A stretch of DNA of 64,000 bases from positions 1,116,001 through 1,180,000 of the forward strand of contig CAVUKD010000002.1 of assembly GCA_963741985.1 (NCBI GenBank). The letters are read 5' to 3'. Made by a program: the position numbers and the translations under genes. Shown one piece after another: positions 8,439-16,452 of the stretch; the first letter of the stretch is position 1; each line of letters opens with the position of its first letter. The notes under the pieces are model-generated. The model did not search any database. It saw only the letters and a list, made by a program, of their open reading frames with translations, and had not been told where the DNA came from. This DNA comes from Cryomorpha sp963741985. Lineage in GTDB: Bacteria > Bacteroidota > Bacteroidia > Flavobacteriales_D > Cryomorphaceae.

Positions 8439-9172
8439 ACTTACCTATTAAAATTCAAAAAAGGTGCTACCCGAATAACTTCAGGAATTTTAGATTCCAA
8501 TTCCATGTAAGTGGAAATCGAAGAATAAAGCCAATCTTCTTGCTTTCGGACGAAGCCAGCACGAACGGGATTATCATGGATGTAATTTATCTTGGTCCAC
8601 GTAAATTCCGGATTGTATAATTCAATGGCATGATTGCCCGGTTGCCAAAACATATATTCCTTATGGCGTGTGCTGTTCATGCCATATTCTGAAAACAATT
8701 TTAGCATCCATTCTTTTCTGCTTTCCGGACCTGTTTGTATTCTATTCATGCACGCCTTGGAAGTAAACTTCTTAAAGTCGCGGATTGTATCACGCAATTC
8801 ATAGGGCTCATTTGAATTTACAACCAGATGAATGTGATTCGTCATTATTACATACGCATAGACATTGAGCCCTTTTTCCCTTATACAATGACGGATGGCA
8901 TTAATCAATATCTCTCGATAAGTATCTCGAGAGAAAATATCGAATCCAACCTACGACTGTCATCGTGAGGTAATACGTTTTATTTTCCTTGATATTTGAT
9001 TTAGCGCCTTGCTTCACAGGTTCTAATTTAAATAAAAAATCAGGAAGTTTCGAACACTATATTATTGGGGATTGTAATATTTACGGCTGTTGGGAATGCG
9101 CAAGTAAGTTCCGCAGCATTGCAAATGCAGCGGAGCCCAAGACGCATGTTTTTACATATTACGCGGAGCGGG
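8350..9172 (-). mobile_element. RAYT/REP unit A (single copy, frameshifted transposase)
   Basis: This 823-bp unit has imperfect terminal inverted repeats: CCGCTCCACCACATG... at 8350-8400 and its longer complement at 9111-9172. Both contain the REP-like hairpin CCGC-A-GCAT...ATGC-A-GCGG with one central mismatch. The right end has about 11 extra bases. Between them lies a minus-strand RAYT gene with a frameshift. The outer flanks are a toxin domain on the low side and a YD-repeat fragment (…YKYDD) on the high side, so it sits at a core/toxin joint. No target duplication is visible. Confidence 0.75.
8441..9017 (-). pseudogene. REP-associated tyrosine transposase (RAYT), copy A, frameshifted
   Basis: Same gene as the intact copy at 11468-12043, but with one extra A near 8943-8944 (TCGAATCC instead of TCGATCC). 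The GTG start at 9015-9017 therefore leads to a short product of about 38 residues. A downstream frame from TTG 8908 still encodes 155 residues with the HIH metal-binding motif and the catalytic-tyrosine region NYIHDNPV. It lacks the first strand of the fold (TYYLTMTVVGW). Exactly the same insertion occurs in copies B and C. Confidence 0.85.
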
Positions 9173-9327
9173 TCATCATATTTATACACATAAGCATGAC
9201 GTTTTAACATTGCTCCATCCTCATCGGGAGTTTTGGCATTCCACATCATGCTCGATATATTTCCACCATATTGCGGAGTAACTACCGCCGGGCCGTCAAT
9301 AGGATGAGGGCTTGGGGGAGTGTAATA
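9173..9327 (-). pseudogene. Rhs/YD-repeat protein remnant cut by RAYT unit A
   Basis: On the minus strand the frame reads GGNISSMMWNAKTPDEDG and then HAYVYKYDD, at which point element sequence begins. It matches the YD-repeat remnant at 6655-6780 closely. A stop lies just upstream of the conserved part. The segment is part of a former Rhs core that normally lies well before the toxin tail, so its direct joining to a toxin domain through the RAYT unit implies deletion or recombination. The next 70 bp (9328-9399) hold nothing I recognise. Confidence 0.65.
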
Positions 9328-9399
9328 TTACTGACATAACCAAAACGATGGCATTTAACTTTACTGAATCCAATTAGTAAAGTTGCTGAATTTATGAAT

Positions 9400-9747
9400 C
9401 TAATAACAATCATAAAATATCGCATATTCATTCAAAGCCGATCCTGATTTTACATTGATAATATTACTACCCTTTGATTTACTTAAAGAATCTTTCAATT
9501 TAACTTCTTTATAGAATGAGCTGGTATCCATAGTGAATTGTAAAATAGTAGAATCATCCAGACGAATACTTGGTGCAAGATGATTTGAACTGTCGATAAA
9601 AATAGATACTACGTTTCCCCGAAATTCTAAATCAATGAATTCGTTATTAGCGTTATCACACCATTGTTTTCCCTTAGTATGTGCTGCTATATAAAAGAAA
9701 ATCATCAGAGCAATAAAGGCTAAAAGATATTTATATATATTCTTCAT
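9400..9747 (-). CDS. Small membrane-anchored protein, putative second immunity protein
   Basis: I do not recognise the family. From the ATG at 9747 the protein has 115 residues: an N-terminal hydrophobic helix (about 4-22, LLAFIALMIFFYIAAH) and a polar domain with a serine/lysine-rich patch. A TTG three codons upstream would give 118 residues, but the ATG is preferred because it overlaps the stop of the upstream toxin-tail frame as ATGA, the same coupling seen at 7734-7737. By that context it is a candidate immunity protein, anchored in the inner membrane. Function is inferred only. Confidence 0.5.
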   Translation of the reverse strand: MKNIYKYLLAFIALMIFFYIAAHTKGKQWCDNANNEFIDLEFRGNVVSIFIDSSNHLAPSIRLDDSTILQFTMDTSSFYKEVKLKDSLSKSKGSNIINVKSGSALNEYAIFYDCY

Positions 9748-9854
9748 CTCAGCCAAGGATAAATTATTGTATTAGTTTCCCATTCAGCTGCACCAAAAGG
9801 TAATCCCCCAACACCAATGCTCCCAACATATTGATTATAACCATTGTCTGAGCC
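9744..9854 (-). pseudogene. Remnant of an Rhs toxin C-terminus
   Basis: The minus-strand frame contains GSDNGYNQYVGSIGVGG and ends EWETNTIIYPWLR before a TGA that overlaps the next gene's ATG. It is bounded upstream by the left end of the RAYT array. The leader frame from the element end (MGDDGLDVFEG...) enters this segment in a different frame and soon stops, so unlike at 7734-8438 no fusion is made. Only about 35 codons of the original toxin remain. Frame choice rests on the coupling overlap and composition. Confidence 0.45.
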
Positions 9855-9945
9855 CCGCTCCACCACATGTGCGTCTTGGGCTCCGCTGCATTTGCAATGC
9901 TGCGGAATATTCCTTCAAAAACATCCAAACCGTCATCCCCCAAAC

Positions 9946-10522
9946 TTACCTATTAAAATTCAAAAAAGGTGCTACCCGAATAACTTCAGGAATTTTAGAT
10001 TCCAATTCCATGTAAGTGGAAATCGAAGAATAAAGCCAATCTTCTTGCTTTCGGACGAAGCCAGCACGAACGGGATTATCATGGATGTAATTTATCTTGG
10101 TCCACGTAAATTCCGGATTGTATAATTCAATGGCATGATTGCCCGGTTGCCAAAACATATATTCCTTATGGCGTGTGCTGTTCATGCCATATTCTGAAAA
10201 CAATTTTAGCATCCATTCTTTTCTGCTTTCCGGACCTGTTTGTATTCTATTCATGCACGCCTTGGAAGTAAACTTCTTAAAGTCGCGGATTGTATCACGC
10301 AATTCATAGGGCTCATTTGAATTTACAACCAGATGAATGTGATTCGTCATTATTACATACGCATAGACATTGAGCCCTTTTTCCCTTATACAATGACGGA
10401 TGGCATTAATCAATATCTCTCGATAAGTATCTCGAGAGAAAATATCGAATCCAACCTACGACTGTCATCGTGAGGTAATACGTTTTATTTTCCTTGATAT
10501 TTGATTTAGCGCCTTGCTTCAC
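9946..10522 (-). pseudogene. RAYT transposase, copy B, frameshifted
   Basis: This copy carries the extra A (near 10448-10449) seen in copies A and C, separating the GTG start at 10520-10522 from the catalytic domain. The remaining 155-codon frame from TTG 10413 gives the same protein as copy A, with HIH and NYIHDNPV intact. It is the first unit of the tandem array. Confidence 0.85.
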
Positions 10523-10706
10523 AGGTTCTAATTTAAATAAAAAATCAGGAAGTTTCGAACACTATATTATTGGGGATTGTAATATTTACGGCTGTTGGGA
10601 ATGCGCAAGTAAGTTCCGCTCCACCACATGTGCGTCTTGGGCTCCGCTGCATTTACAATGCTGCGGAATATTCCTTCAAAAACATCCAAACCGTCATCCC
10701 CCAAAC

Positions 10707-11283
10707 TTACCTATTAAAATTCAAAAAAGGTGCTACCCGAATAACTTCAGGAATTTTAGATTCCAATTCCATGTAAGTGGAAATCGAAGAATAAAGCCAA
10801 TCTTCTTGCTTTCGGACGAAGCCAGCACGAACGGGATTATCATGGATGTAATTTATCTTGGTCCACGTAAATTCCGGATTGTATAATTCAATGGCATGAT
10901 TGCCCGGTTGCCAAAACATATATTCCTTATGGCGTGTGCTGTTCATGCCATATTCTGAAAACAATTTTAGCATCCATTCTTTTCTGCTTTCCGGACCTGT
11001 TTGTATTCTATTCATGCACGCCTTGGAAGTAAACTTCTTAAAGTCGCGGATTGTATCACGCAATTCATAGGGCTCATTTGAATTTACAACCAGATGAATG
11101 TGATTCGTCATTATTACATACGCATAGACATTGAGCCCTTTTTCCCTTATACAATGACGGATGGCATTAATCAATATCTCTCGATAAGTATCTCGAGAGA
11201 AAATATCGAATCCAACCTACGACTGTCATCGTGAGGTAATACGTTTTATTTTCCTTGATATTTGATTTAGCGCCTTGCTTCAC
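10707..11283 (-). pseudogene. RAYT transposase, copy C, frameshifted
   Basis: The middle unit of the array has the same one-base insertion (near 11209-11210). Its GTG start is at 11281-11283, and the open downstream frame runs 11174-10707. The predicted 155-residue product is the same as in copies A and B, so duplication or gene conversion happened after the frameshift arose. Confidence 0.85.
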
Positions 11284-11467
11284 AGGTTCTAATTTAAATA
11301 AAAAATCAGGAAGTTTCGAACACTATATTATTGGGGATTGTAATATTTACGGCTGTTGGGAATGCGCAAGTAAGTTCCGCTCCACCACATGTGCGTCTTG
11401 GGCTCCGCTGCATTTACAATGCTGCGGAATATTCCTTCAAAAACATCCAAACCGTCATCCCCCAAAC

Positions 11468-12043
11468 TTACCTATTAAAATTCAAAAAAGGTGCTACCCG
11501 AATAACTTCAGGAATTTTAGATTCCAATTCCATGTAAGTGGAAATCGAAGAATAAAGCCAATCTTCTTGCTTTCGGACGAAGCCAGCACGAACGGGATTA
11601 TCATGGATGTAATTTATCTTGGTCCACGTAAATTCCGGATTGTATAATTCAATGGCATGATTGCCCGGTTGCCAAAACATATATTCCTTATGGCGTGTGC
11701 TGTTCATGCCATATTCTGAAAACAATTTTAGCATCCATTCTTTTCTGCTTTCCGGACCTGTTTGTATTCTATTCATGCACGCCTTGGAAGTAAACTTCTT
11801 AAAGTCGCGGATTGTATCACGCAATTCATAGGGCTCATTTGAATTTACAACCAGATGAATGTGATTCGTCATTATTACATACGCATAGACATTGAGCCCT
11901 TTTTCCCTTATACAATGACGGATGGCATTAATCAATATCTCTCGATAAGTATCTCGAGAGAAAATATCGATCCAACCTACGACTGTCATCGTGAGGTAAT
12001 ACGTTTTATTTTCCTTGATATTTGATTTAGCGCCTTGCTTCAC
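11468..12043 (-). CDS. REP-associated tyrosine transposase (RAYT, IS200-like Y1 family), intact
   Basis: This is the only full-length copy, 191 residues from a GTG at 12043. It belongs to the HUH Y1 transposase superfamily in its REP-associated form. An N-terminal strand TYYLTMTVVGWIDIF is followed by the metal-binding histidines in VIMTNHIHLVV (about residues 60-70) and the catalytic-tyrosine segment INYIHDNPVRAGF (about 145-157). RAYTs cut single-stranded DNA at REP hairpins; such imperfect hairpins flank this unit. It could act in trans on the three broken copies. The length is typical for the family. Confidence 0.92.
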   Translation of the reverse strand: MKQGAKSNIKENKTYYLTMTVVGWIDIFSRDTYREILINAIRHCIREKGLNVYAYVIMTNHIHLVVNSNEPYELRDTIRDFKKFTSKACMNRIQTGPESRKEWMLKLFSEYGMNSTRHKEYMFWQPGNHAIELYNPEFTWTKINYIHDNPVRAGFVRKQEDWLYSSISTYMELESKIPEVIRVAPFLNFNR

Positions 12044-12198
12044 AGGTTCTAATTTAAATAAAAAATCAGGAAGTTTCGAACACTATATTATTGGGGATTG
12101 TAATATTTACGGCTGTTGGGAATGCGCAAGTAAGTTCCGCAGCATTGCAAATGCAGCGGAGCCCAAGACGCATGTTTTTACATATTACGCGGAGCGGG

Positions 12199-12600
12199 GT
12201 AAACCACCTACCCAACTGTGGATCATAAAACCGTGTATGAAAATCAAACATTTCCAACCCCGAAGAAAGATGCGGATCAAACTCACCTGTTTGTAATTCT
12301 TTGCTCGTGTACTTATTTAAATACTCATCATAGTTCCCGCCCAATCCCGAGATACTCAAGCCATACGGATAATAATGGTTGATCTGACGGGTTTGGCCAC
12401 GGAGATATGTCACTTTGAAATTATCGAAATCCACGGCTTTATTACTGCCATTGCTTACATAAGCATGGAGGTATCCATTCTCAACAATAGGTATTTGATC
12501 TCTTAGTAGTGTTCCCAATTCATTCGCTGTCACTTTTTGTTTTGGAAGGTGCTCTTGAGATCGCTGCGGTAAGTTACTACATCCCGTCCTACCGGCGAGA
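12199..12600 (-). pseudogene. Rhs repeat-associated core fragment, cut by the RAYT array
   Basis: The minus-strand frame contains NGYLHAYVSNGSNKAVDFD, HYYPYGLSISGLGG and FHTRFYDPQLGRWFT, the conserved end of Bacteroidota Rhs cores; intact proteins continue as GRWxxPDP into the toxin tail. Here element sequence starts straight after GRWFT. The frame is convincing up to a GTG at 12533 and stays open to about 12600, but the several kilobases of upstream YD repeats are missing and a toxin-antitoxin pair begins at 12713. It is therefore a truncated remnant. An alternative frame open across about 12535-12660 is not assignable. Confidence 0.75.
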
Positions 12601-12712
12601 TAGTGGTTTCTTTTTTTCTCACATCATTTTTTCCTTTCAATTTGGTTCGTGAGACCGCTATCGCTAAATTCAGATGAAGTTTTCCGGTGAAAAAAAAAGC
12701 CTGTTAGTTGAT

Positions 12713-13006
12713 TTAGATTTCCCTGAGTTTAGAAGGTGATTGGCGGGTGCTTATAATGTCAACAATCACGATTCTATTGGCAATCTCTTTGTATAATACT
12801 TTGAAGTCCCGTACGATTATTCTTCTATATTTCGGATTGATTTCATCCACCTGATATTGTTTGGCAAATGCAATGGTTTTCGGACTTCGAAGCAAGTCGT
12901 CCTTGACATTTTTTGCTCCTTGCGATGATTTGTTTTTGTAGTAGTTGTAAATGGACTTTAGCGATTCTCTGGCTTGTTGCGTCCATACGATGGTAGTTTT
13001 GTCCAT
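12713..13006 (-). CDS. Type II toxin, ParE/RelE family
   Basis: The 97-residue protein has the ParE/RelE layout: an N-terminal helical hairpin (VWTQQARESLKSIYNYYKNK), a central region, and the C-terminal strands with YRRIIVRDFKVLYKEIANRIVI typical of ParE toxins, ending in IISTRQSP. ParE toxins poison DNA gyrase, while RelE relatives cleave mRNA; the sequence does not decide between them. The gene starts on the last base of the upstream antitoxin gene, so the pair is coupled. It lies at the edge of the Rhs/RAYT island, a common place for such modules. Confidence 0.82.
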   Translation of the reverse strand: MDKTTIVWTQQARESLKSIYNYYKNKSSQGAKNVKDDLLRSPKTIAFAKQYQVDEINPKYRRIIVRDFKVLYKEIANRIVIVDIISTRQSPSKLREI

Positions 13007-13245
13007 TACCAGTTTTCGCTTTCCCGTTCCAGATCTTCTTGACTGATAATTTCGCCATTTCGCAATTGCTGTTCTGCAATTGCCATCCGTTGATTGTATT
13101 CTGTCTTGGTTAACGGCTTCCCTTCCACAGTGTAGCCGACGATCATTTCACTCTCGAGGATTTCATCAATTTTTTTAATAATGGACTCTTGTTTTAAAGT
13201 TAGTATCTTTTGGACCAGACTTAATTTCGCTGCTTGTAAACTCAT
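13006..13245 (-). CDS. Antitoxin of the adjacent ParE-like toxin
   Basis: The 79-residue acidic protein precedes the toxin gene with a 1-bp overlap. It consists mainly of predicted helices (QAAKLSLVQKILTLKQESII) and ends with EIISQEDLERESENW, like many small Bacteroidota antitoxins in ParE operons. A clear DNA-binding fold cannot be recognised by eye. The role comes from gene order and size. Confidence 0.72.
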   Translation of the reverse strand: MSLQAAKLSLVQKILTLKQESIIKKIDEILESEMIVGYTVEGKPLTKTEYNQRMAIAEQQLRNGEIISQEDLERESENW

Positions 13246-13264
13246 CGTTCATGATTTATTTCTC

Positions 13265-13296
13265 CAAATTTAATGATTTCATTGCAACGGATGCAA
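13265..13296 (-). promoter_or_regulatory. Promoter of the ParE-like toxin-antitoxin operon
   Basis: On the minus strand a TTG (13294-13296) is followed after 21 bp by TAAATTTG (13265-13272), an exact TAnnTTTG -7 box. It ends about 20 bp upstream of the antitoxin ATG. Spacing and both elements fit the Bacteroidota housekeeping promoter. Confidence 0.6.
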
Positions 13297-13352
13297 TTTA
13301 TTCATCAAGGCCGCGAGTGATTCCTAAATGTATAACGGAATGCAGGAAATAA

Positions 13353-13562
13353 AAGAACCTTTCGCAAAAAGAACTTGCCGCGATCTTTAAAACATCACAT
13401 ACAACGATAGGAAAATACAAGCGCGATGAAATGGTATCTTCTATTGAAGCTGCCGAGAAACTCAACAACAACCGAAATAAGTCCCAAAAAATTGTGTATC
13501 CGCTGCAATTCCCTTTTCCGATTCACCCCTTCCCAAAAAACTCCCGCGTCCACACCTTCTGA
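13353..13562 (+). pseudogene. Helix-turn-helix protein remnant
   Basis: The plus-strand frame reads NLSQKELAAIFKTSHTTIGK, a good helix-turn-helix, then a lysine/serine-rich tail and a stop at 13560-13562. There is no start codon, and an in-frame stop lies just before 13353. The 3' end runs into the convergent gene at 13523. It is probably the broken tail of a regulator or recombinase. The family cannot be named. Confidence 0.4.
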
Positions 13563-13891
13563 AAACATCTTCTAATGACCTTGTCGGCCAGGACGAAGTA
13601 GAGCCGATCGGCTGCGGTTTCCGGCAGTTCATGTCTCAGTTCTTTTTCCGAAAGGTCGATCTGGTAGAGCACTGCGGCCAATTTGGCATTATGTACGAGG
13701 TCGAGCGATTCCATTTTTTGCGCAAGCAGATGCACGATCTCGGGATAGGCGCGTGCATCCGTTTTTAGCGAAAGCTGAAGCCCCTGCAAGGCAAAATCCT
13801 TCTCGACCTGCGCCAATGTTTTGCCAATCATGTCGGGATGTTCATTCCACTTTTTAGGCATTCCCGACGTACGTTGCGGTAAATGGCTCAT
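13523..13891 (-). CDS. Conserved-looking hypothetical protein
   Basis: A 122-residue soluble, mostly helical protein that I do not recognise. It starts MSHLPQRTSGMPKKWNEHPD and has no signal peptide or membrane segment; the middle is rich in Leu/Glu helices (EIVHLLAQKMESLDLVHNAK). Its ATG overlaps the stop of the M61 peptidase gene by 4 bp, so it is co-transcribed and translationally coupled with that gene. Coding status rests on that coupling and normal composition. Confidence 0.65.
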   Translation of the reverse strand: MSHLPQRTSGMPKKWNEHPDMIGKTLAQVEKDFALQGLQLSLKTDARAYPEIVHLLAQKMESLDLVHNAKLAAVLYQIDLSEKELRHELPETAADRLYFVLADKVIRRCFQKVWTREFFGKG

Positions 13892-15738
13892 TGATTAATC
13901 CAGCTTTTGCGAATTTTTAATTGTTCGGCGGTGGGATTAGCTTCGGCTTGAAGTACAAAATTTTTGGTGGTGAGGATGGTCACCGCTTTGGCCTTTAGCT
14001 TCTTGGTTTTGATCTGATTCTTCTTGTCTTTACGGTTTACCACAATGGTCACCTTGTCTCCTGGTTTCACACTCTTCTTAAAATCGGCAATCACGTCGCG
14101 GATATTTTCCAAATCTACGTCCACACCGTTCCAGCTTACGAGTTCGTCTTTGGGCTCGATACCAAGATCCTTATTGAAAGCATTCGACTCATCGACCTTT
14201 ACAACCACCATTTTTTCGGTTTTGGGGTTGTAACCCAGGGTTTGATTTCCAGAGTCGATAGTGGGTTCGGTAAGCGAATCACGGTAAAGTATACCGGCAG
14301 ATTCCAAGAGTTCCTGATAAGGTAAAGGTGCACTGCCGCCCACATATTTTTCCAAAAAAGGAGTCGCTTCAGGATACCCCGAGATGCGGCCGATTTCGCT
14401 GAAAAAGGTGGTATCTACAAATGAGCTGTCGGGGCCATAGACTTTGGACAGGTCGCGCTTCAGATTTTGAAGGCCGTAATCCCCCTCGCTTAGTTTGCGC
14501 AGTTTCAAGTCGAGAGCCATCCCTATCAAAGCGCCTTTTTCATACACATTTCCATACTGATCTTCATCCTTTCCGAGTACGTTTTTACTCATTTCTGTGA
14601 AGGGAATACTTTCGTCAAAAGCTTGCGACGAAAGCATCTTGTCGCGCATTACTTTTAGGAATTCGTCCATGGTTATCAAGCCCTCTTTGACCTGTATATG
14701 ATGGGCAGCATATTCCGTACAACCCTCATAAAACCAGAGATTTTGGCTCATCTTGGGATCCATAAAGTCGAAATTACCTATTTCATAGGAATGAATACTC
14801 AGGGGTGTAACGATGTGCATAAATTCATGAGCCGTAACATCGCGAATGGTTTGGCTCAAGGCAGCGATTGGCGCATCAGGCAGCACAAAAGTAGTCGAAG
14901 TACTGTGCTCCAATGCTCCCATTGCACCCGATGGAGTAGACCCCTGAACGAGGTATACCAGTATTGAGTAGCGCTTTACCGGGAGGGTGCCGCCGAGATA
15001 ATTGGCTGTAGCCAAAAATAGATCCCGGATCGTATTCAATACTTCTTCGCTGGTAACCAAATTTCGCGGAGAATAAACCGAAACACCGATTCGGGTTTCA
15101 CCAATTTGCATACTCGCAGTATCCGGCACGCAATAGAGAATGGGACAATCGTGGATGGTGAAATAGTTTTTGGCATTGAATGTATCCAGAGTGTCGCTTG
15201 ACGAAACTCGATGAAGAGATGTCTCACCGTAAAAATCCCTGGGTCGGGTTACTTGAAACGTGTATGGATTGTCTTTCATGCCGTCGAAATAACCCACAAA
15301 GCCAAACGCATTAAGAATCACGCTTTTACCTGCTTCAATTTCAGTTCCACCGGGTTCAAAAATTCCGGCTCCCGGTTGGTCGTATGTATCGTCTACCCAG
15401 TAGGAAATATGGTCGAGATCAATGGAATTGGCAACAGCCCAGCGATTAGTGTCAAGTATAGTAACAGGCAGGGTATCTCCGGTTGAATCATACGCGACAA
15501 AATCGTTCACAAATCTGCCAAAGTTGCTTATTGAATAGGTGCCGGGTACGATTTTCGGCATATTATAAACGAGCGTGTCGCGGGTAGTTTTCACCGGATA
15601 GACAGTTACCTCAGCGCGGTCGTCTCTTATGTTTCTTAAATTGATTTCAATACGGACAGTATCTGAGTTGGATGCTGAAATTTGGGCAAAACTTAGTGTT
15701 GAGCAGGCTAGGAAAAATGAGAGAAGTAAATTTCGCAT
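13888..15738 (-). CDS. M61 family metallopeptidase with PDZ domain
   Basis: The 616-residue protein has a cleavable signal peptide (MRNLLLSFFLACSTLSFAQ) and is probably periplasmic. It carries the gluzincin motif HEFMH (304-308), with a third zinc ligand likely at E338 in LWFYEG, as in M61 glycyl aminopeptidases. The N-terminal half is the usual beta-rich domain. A PDZ-like domain lies near the C-terminus (about 495-585, with NKDLGIEPKDELVSWNGVDV). Substrates are unknown; the family includes broad aminopeptidases preferring Gly and Ala. It is the first gene of a two-gene operon with the small helical protein. Confidence 0.92.
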   Translation of the reverse strand: MRNLLLSFFLACSTLSFAQISASNSDTVRIEINLRNIRDDRAEVTVYPVKTTRDTLVYNMPKIVPGTYSISNFGRFVNDFVAYDSTGDTLPVTILDTNRWAVANSIDLDHISYWVDDTYDQPGAGIFEPGGTEIEAGKSVILNAFGFVGYFDGMKDNPYTFQVTRPRDFYGETSLHRVSSSDTLDTFNAKNYFTIHDCPILYCVPDTASMQIGETRIGVSVYSPRNLVTSEEVLNTIRDLFLATANYLGGTLPVKRYSILVYLVQGSTPSGAMGALEHSTSTTFVLPDAPIAALSQTIRDVTAHEFMHIVTPLSIHSYEIGNFDFMDPKMSQNLWFYEGCTEYAAHHIQVKEGLITMDEFLKVMRDKMLSSQAFDESIPFTEMSKNVLGKDEDQYGNVYEKGALIGMALDLKLRKLSEGDYGLQNLKRDLSKVYGPDSSFVDTTFFSEIGRISGYPEATPFLEKYVGGSAPLPYQELLESAGILYRDSLTEPTIDSGNQTLGYNPKTEKMVVVKVDESNAFNKDLGIEPKDELVSWNGVDVDLENIRDVIADFKKSVKPGDKVTIVVNRKDKKNQIKTKKLKAKAVTILTTKNFVLQAEANPTAEQLKIRKSWINQ

Positions 15739-15763
15739 GAGTTGATTTTCTTATTTCCACCCG

Positions 15764-15771
15764 CAAAGGTA
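15764..15771 (-). promoter_or_regulatory. Probable -7 box upstream of the M61 peptidase gene
   Basis: The minus strand reads TACCTTTG, an exact TAnnTTTG match, 26-33 bp before the ATG. No clear TTG at -33 is present, so this is a moderate call. Confidence 0.45.
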
Positions 15772-15915
15772 AAATGTATTGGGGGCAGTTATCGCGTTTT
15801 AAGGTTTTTTAGATGTATGCATTGGATGGCTAAAAACATGAGCCATATACGGATCATAAGATGAATATAACTTTCCCGGGCTCCAAAAAGAATGTATTTT
15901 TACAAAAAACAATTA

Positions 15916-16452
15916 ATGCATACCACCGACGAAATAGTACCAGTCTCCGAAACCCATTACGCACCGTTTTATAAAGGGTACGTAGCGCGTGTCCATCCTG
16001 GATCCATTCACGGATTATTTGCCCAAGATGAAAGTCGCCGGCACAATCTCTTCCAGAAACTTCAAGTTTGGGAAAACCTGGCTGGATATGCTCCCGGCAA
16101 ATGGTCGATAAAAGAGGTTCTGCAACATTGTATCGATACGGAACGCATTTTTACGGTTCGGGCACTGATGATAGCCCGCGGTGAATCGAAGGCAATTCCC
16201 GGCTACGATCAGGACGATTACACAGCCAATTCAGATGCTGATTCGCGCGATTTGGTAAGCCTACACAAAGAATGGAGTACGGTGCGACAAGCGACACTTT
16301 CACTCTTTGAATCCTTTCAGTCAGGTGATTTCTTAAAGACGGGCATCGCCAATGGAAATAATTTAAGCGTCGGAGCAATACCTTATATTATAGTCGGCCA
16401 TGCGCTTCATCACTTTCAGGTATTACAGGAGAAATATAGAGTTGAATTCTAA
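15916..16452 (+). CDS. DinB-like four-helix-bundle protein
   Basis: Starting at the ATG of MHTTDEIVPVSETHYAPF the protein has 178 residues (an upstream ATG at 15892 would add eight). It resembles the DinB/YfiT-like metal-binding family: WSIKEVLQHCIDTERIF supplies a first histidine and VGHALHHFQVLQEKY the C-terminal histidine pair. Relatives include thiol transferases and damage-inducible proteins, but most have no known substrate. It is a single-gene unit on the plus strand. The gap 16453-16610 holds no gene, only AT-rich sequence and a GAGCGTAGCGAA motif also found elsewhere in the window. Confidence 0.82.
   Translation: MHTTDEIVPVSETHYAPFYKGYVARVHPGSIHGLFAQDESRRHNLFQKLQVWENLAGYAPGKWSIKEVLQHCIDTERIFTVRALMIARGESKAIPGYDQDDYTANSDADSRDLVSLHKEWSTVRQATLSLFESFQSGDFLKTGIANGNNLSVGAIPYIIVGHALHHFQVLQEKYRVEF

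Larger units (their letters stand above)
9855..12198 (-). mobile_element. Tandem array of three RAYT units (B, C, D)
   Basis: Three head-to-tail units begin at 9855, 10616 and 11377, with lengths 761, 761 and 760 bp. At the internal joints the right REP of one unit is replaced by the left end of the next (AAGTTCCG then CTCCACC). Only the last unit is followed by a full right end (12137-12198). Unit D is one base shorter because it lacks the frameshifting A. Unit bodies look identical except for that base and one A/G difference in the REP loop of unit B. The array interrupts an Rhs gene between the core end (GRWFT) and a toxin tail. Confidence 0.85.

Noticed and set aside
9844..11647. Plus-strand 93- to 130-codon frames repeated in the RAYT array
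   Set aside because: They are antisense to the RAYT genes and recur only because the units are duplicated.
9855..12198. Regular repeats that might be taken for a CRISPR array
   Set aside because: The period is 761 bp, the repeats contain a transposase gene and there are no short unique spacers.
12535..12664. A minus-strand open frame ending with DVVTYRSDLKSTFQNKK
   Set aside because: The sequence looks protein-like but has no start and cannot be tied to a family; it overlaps the edge of the Rhs remnant in another frame.
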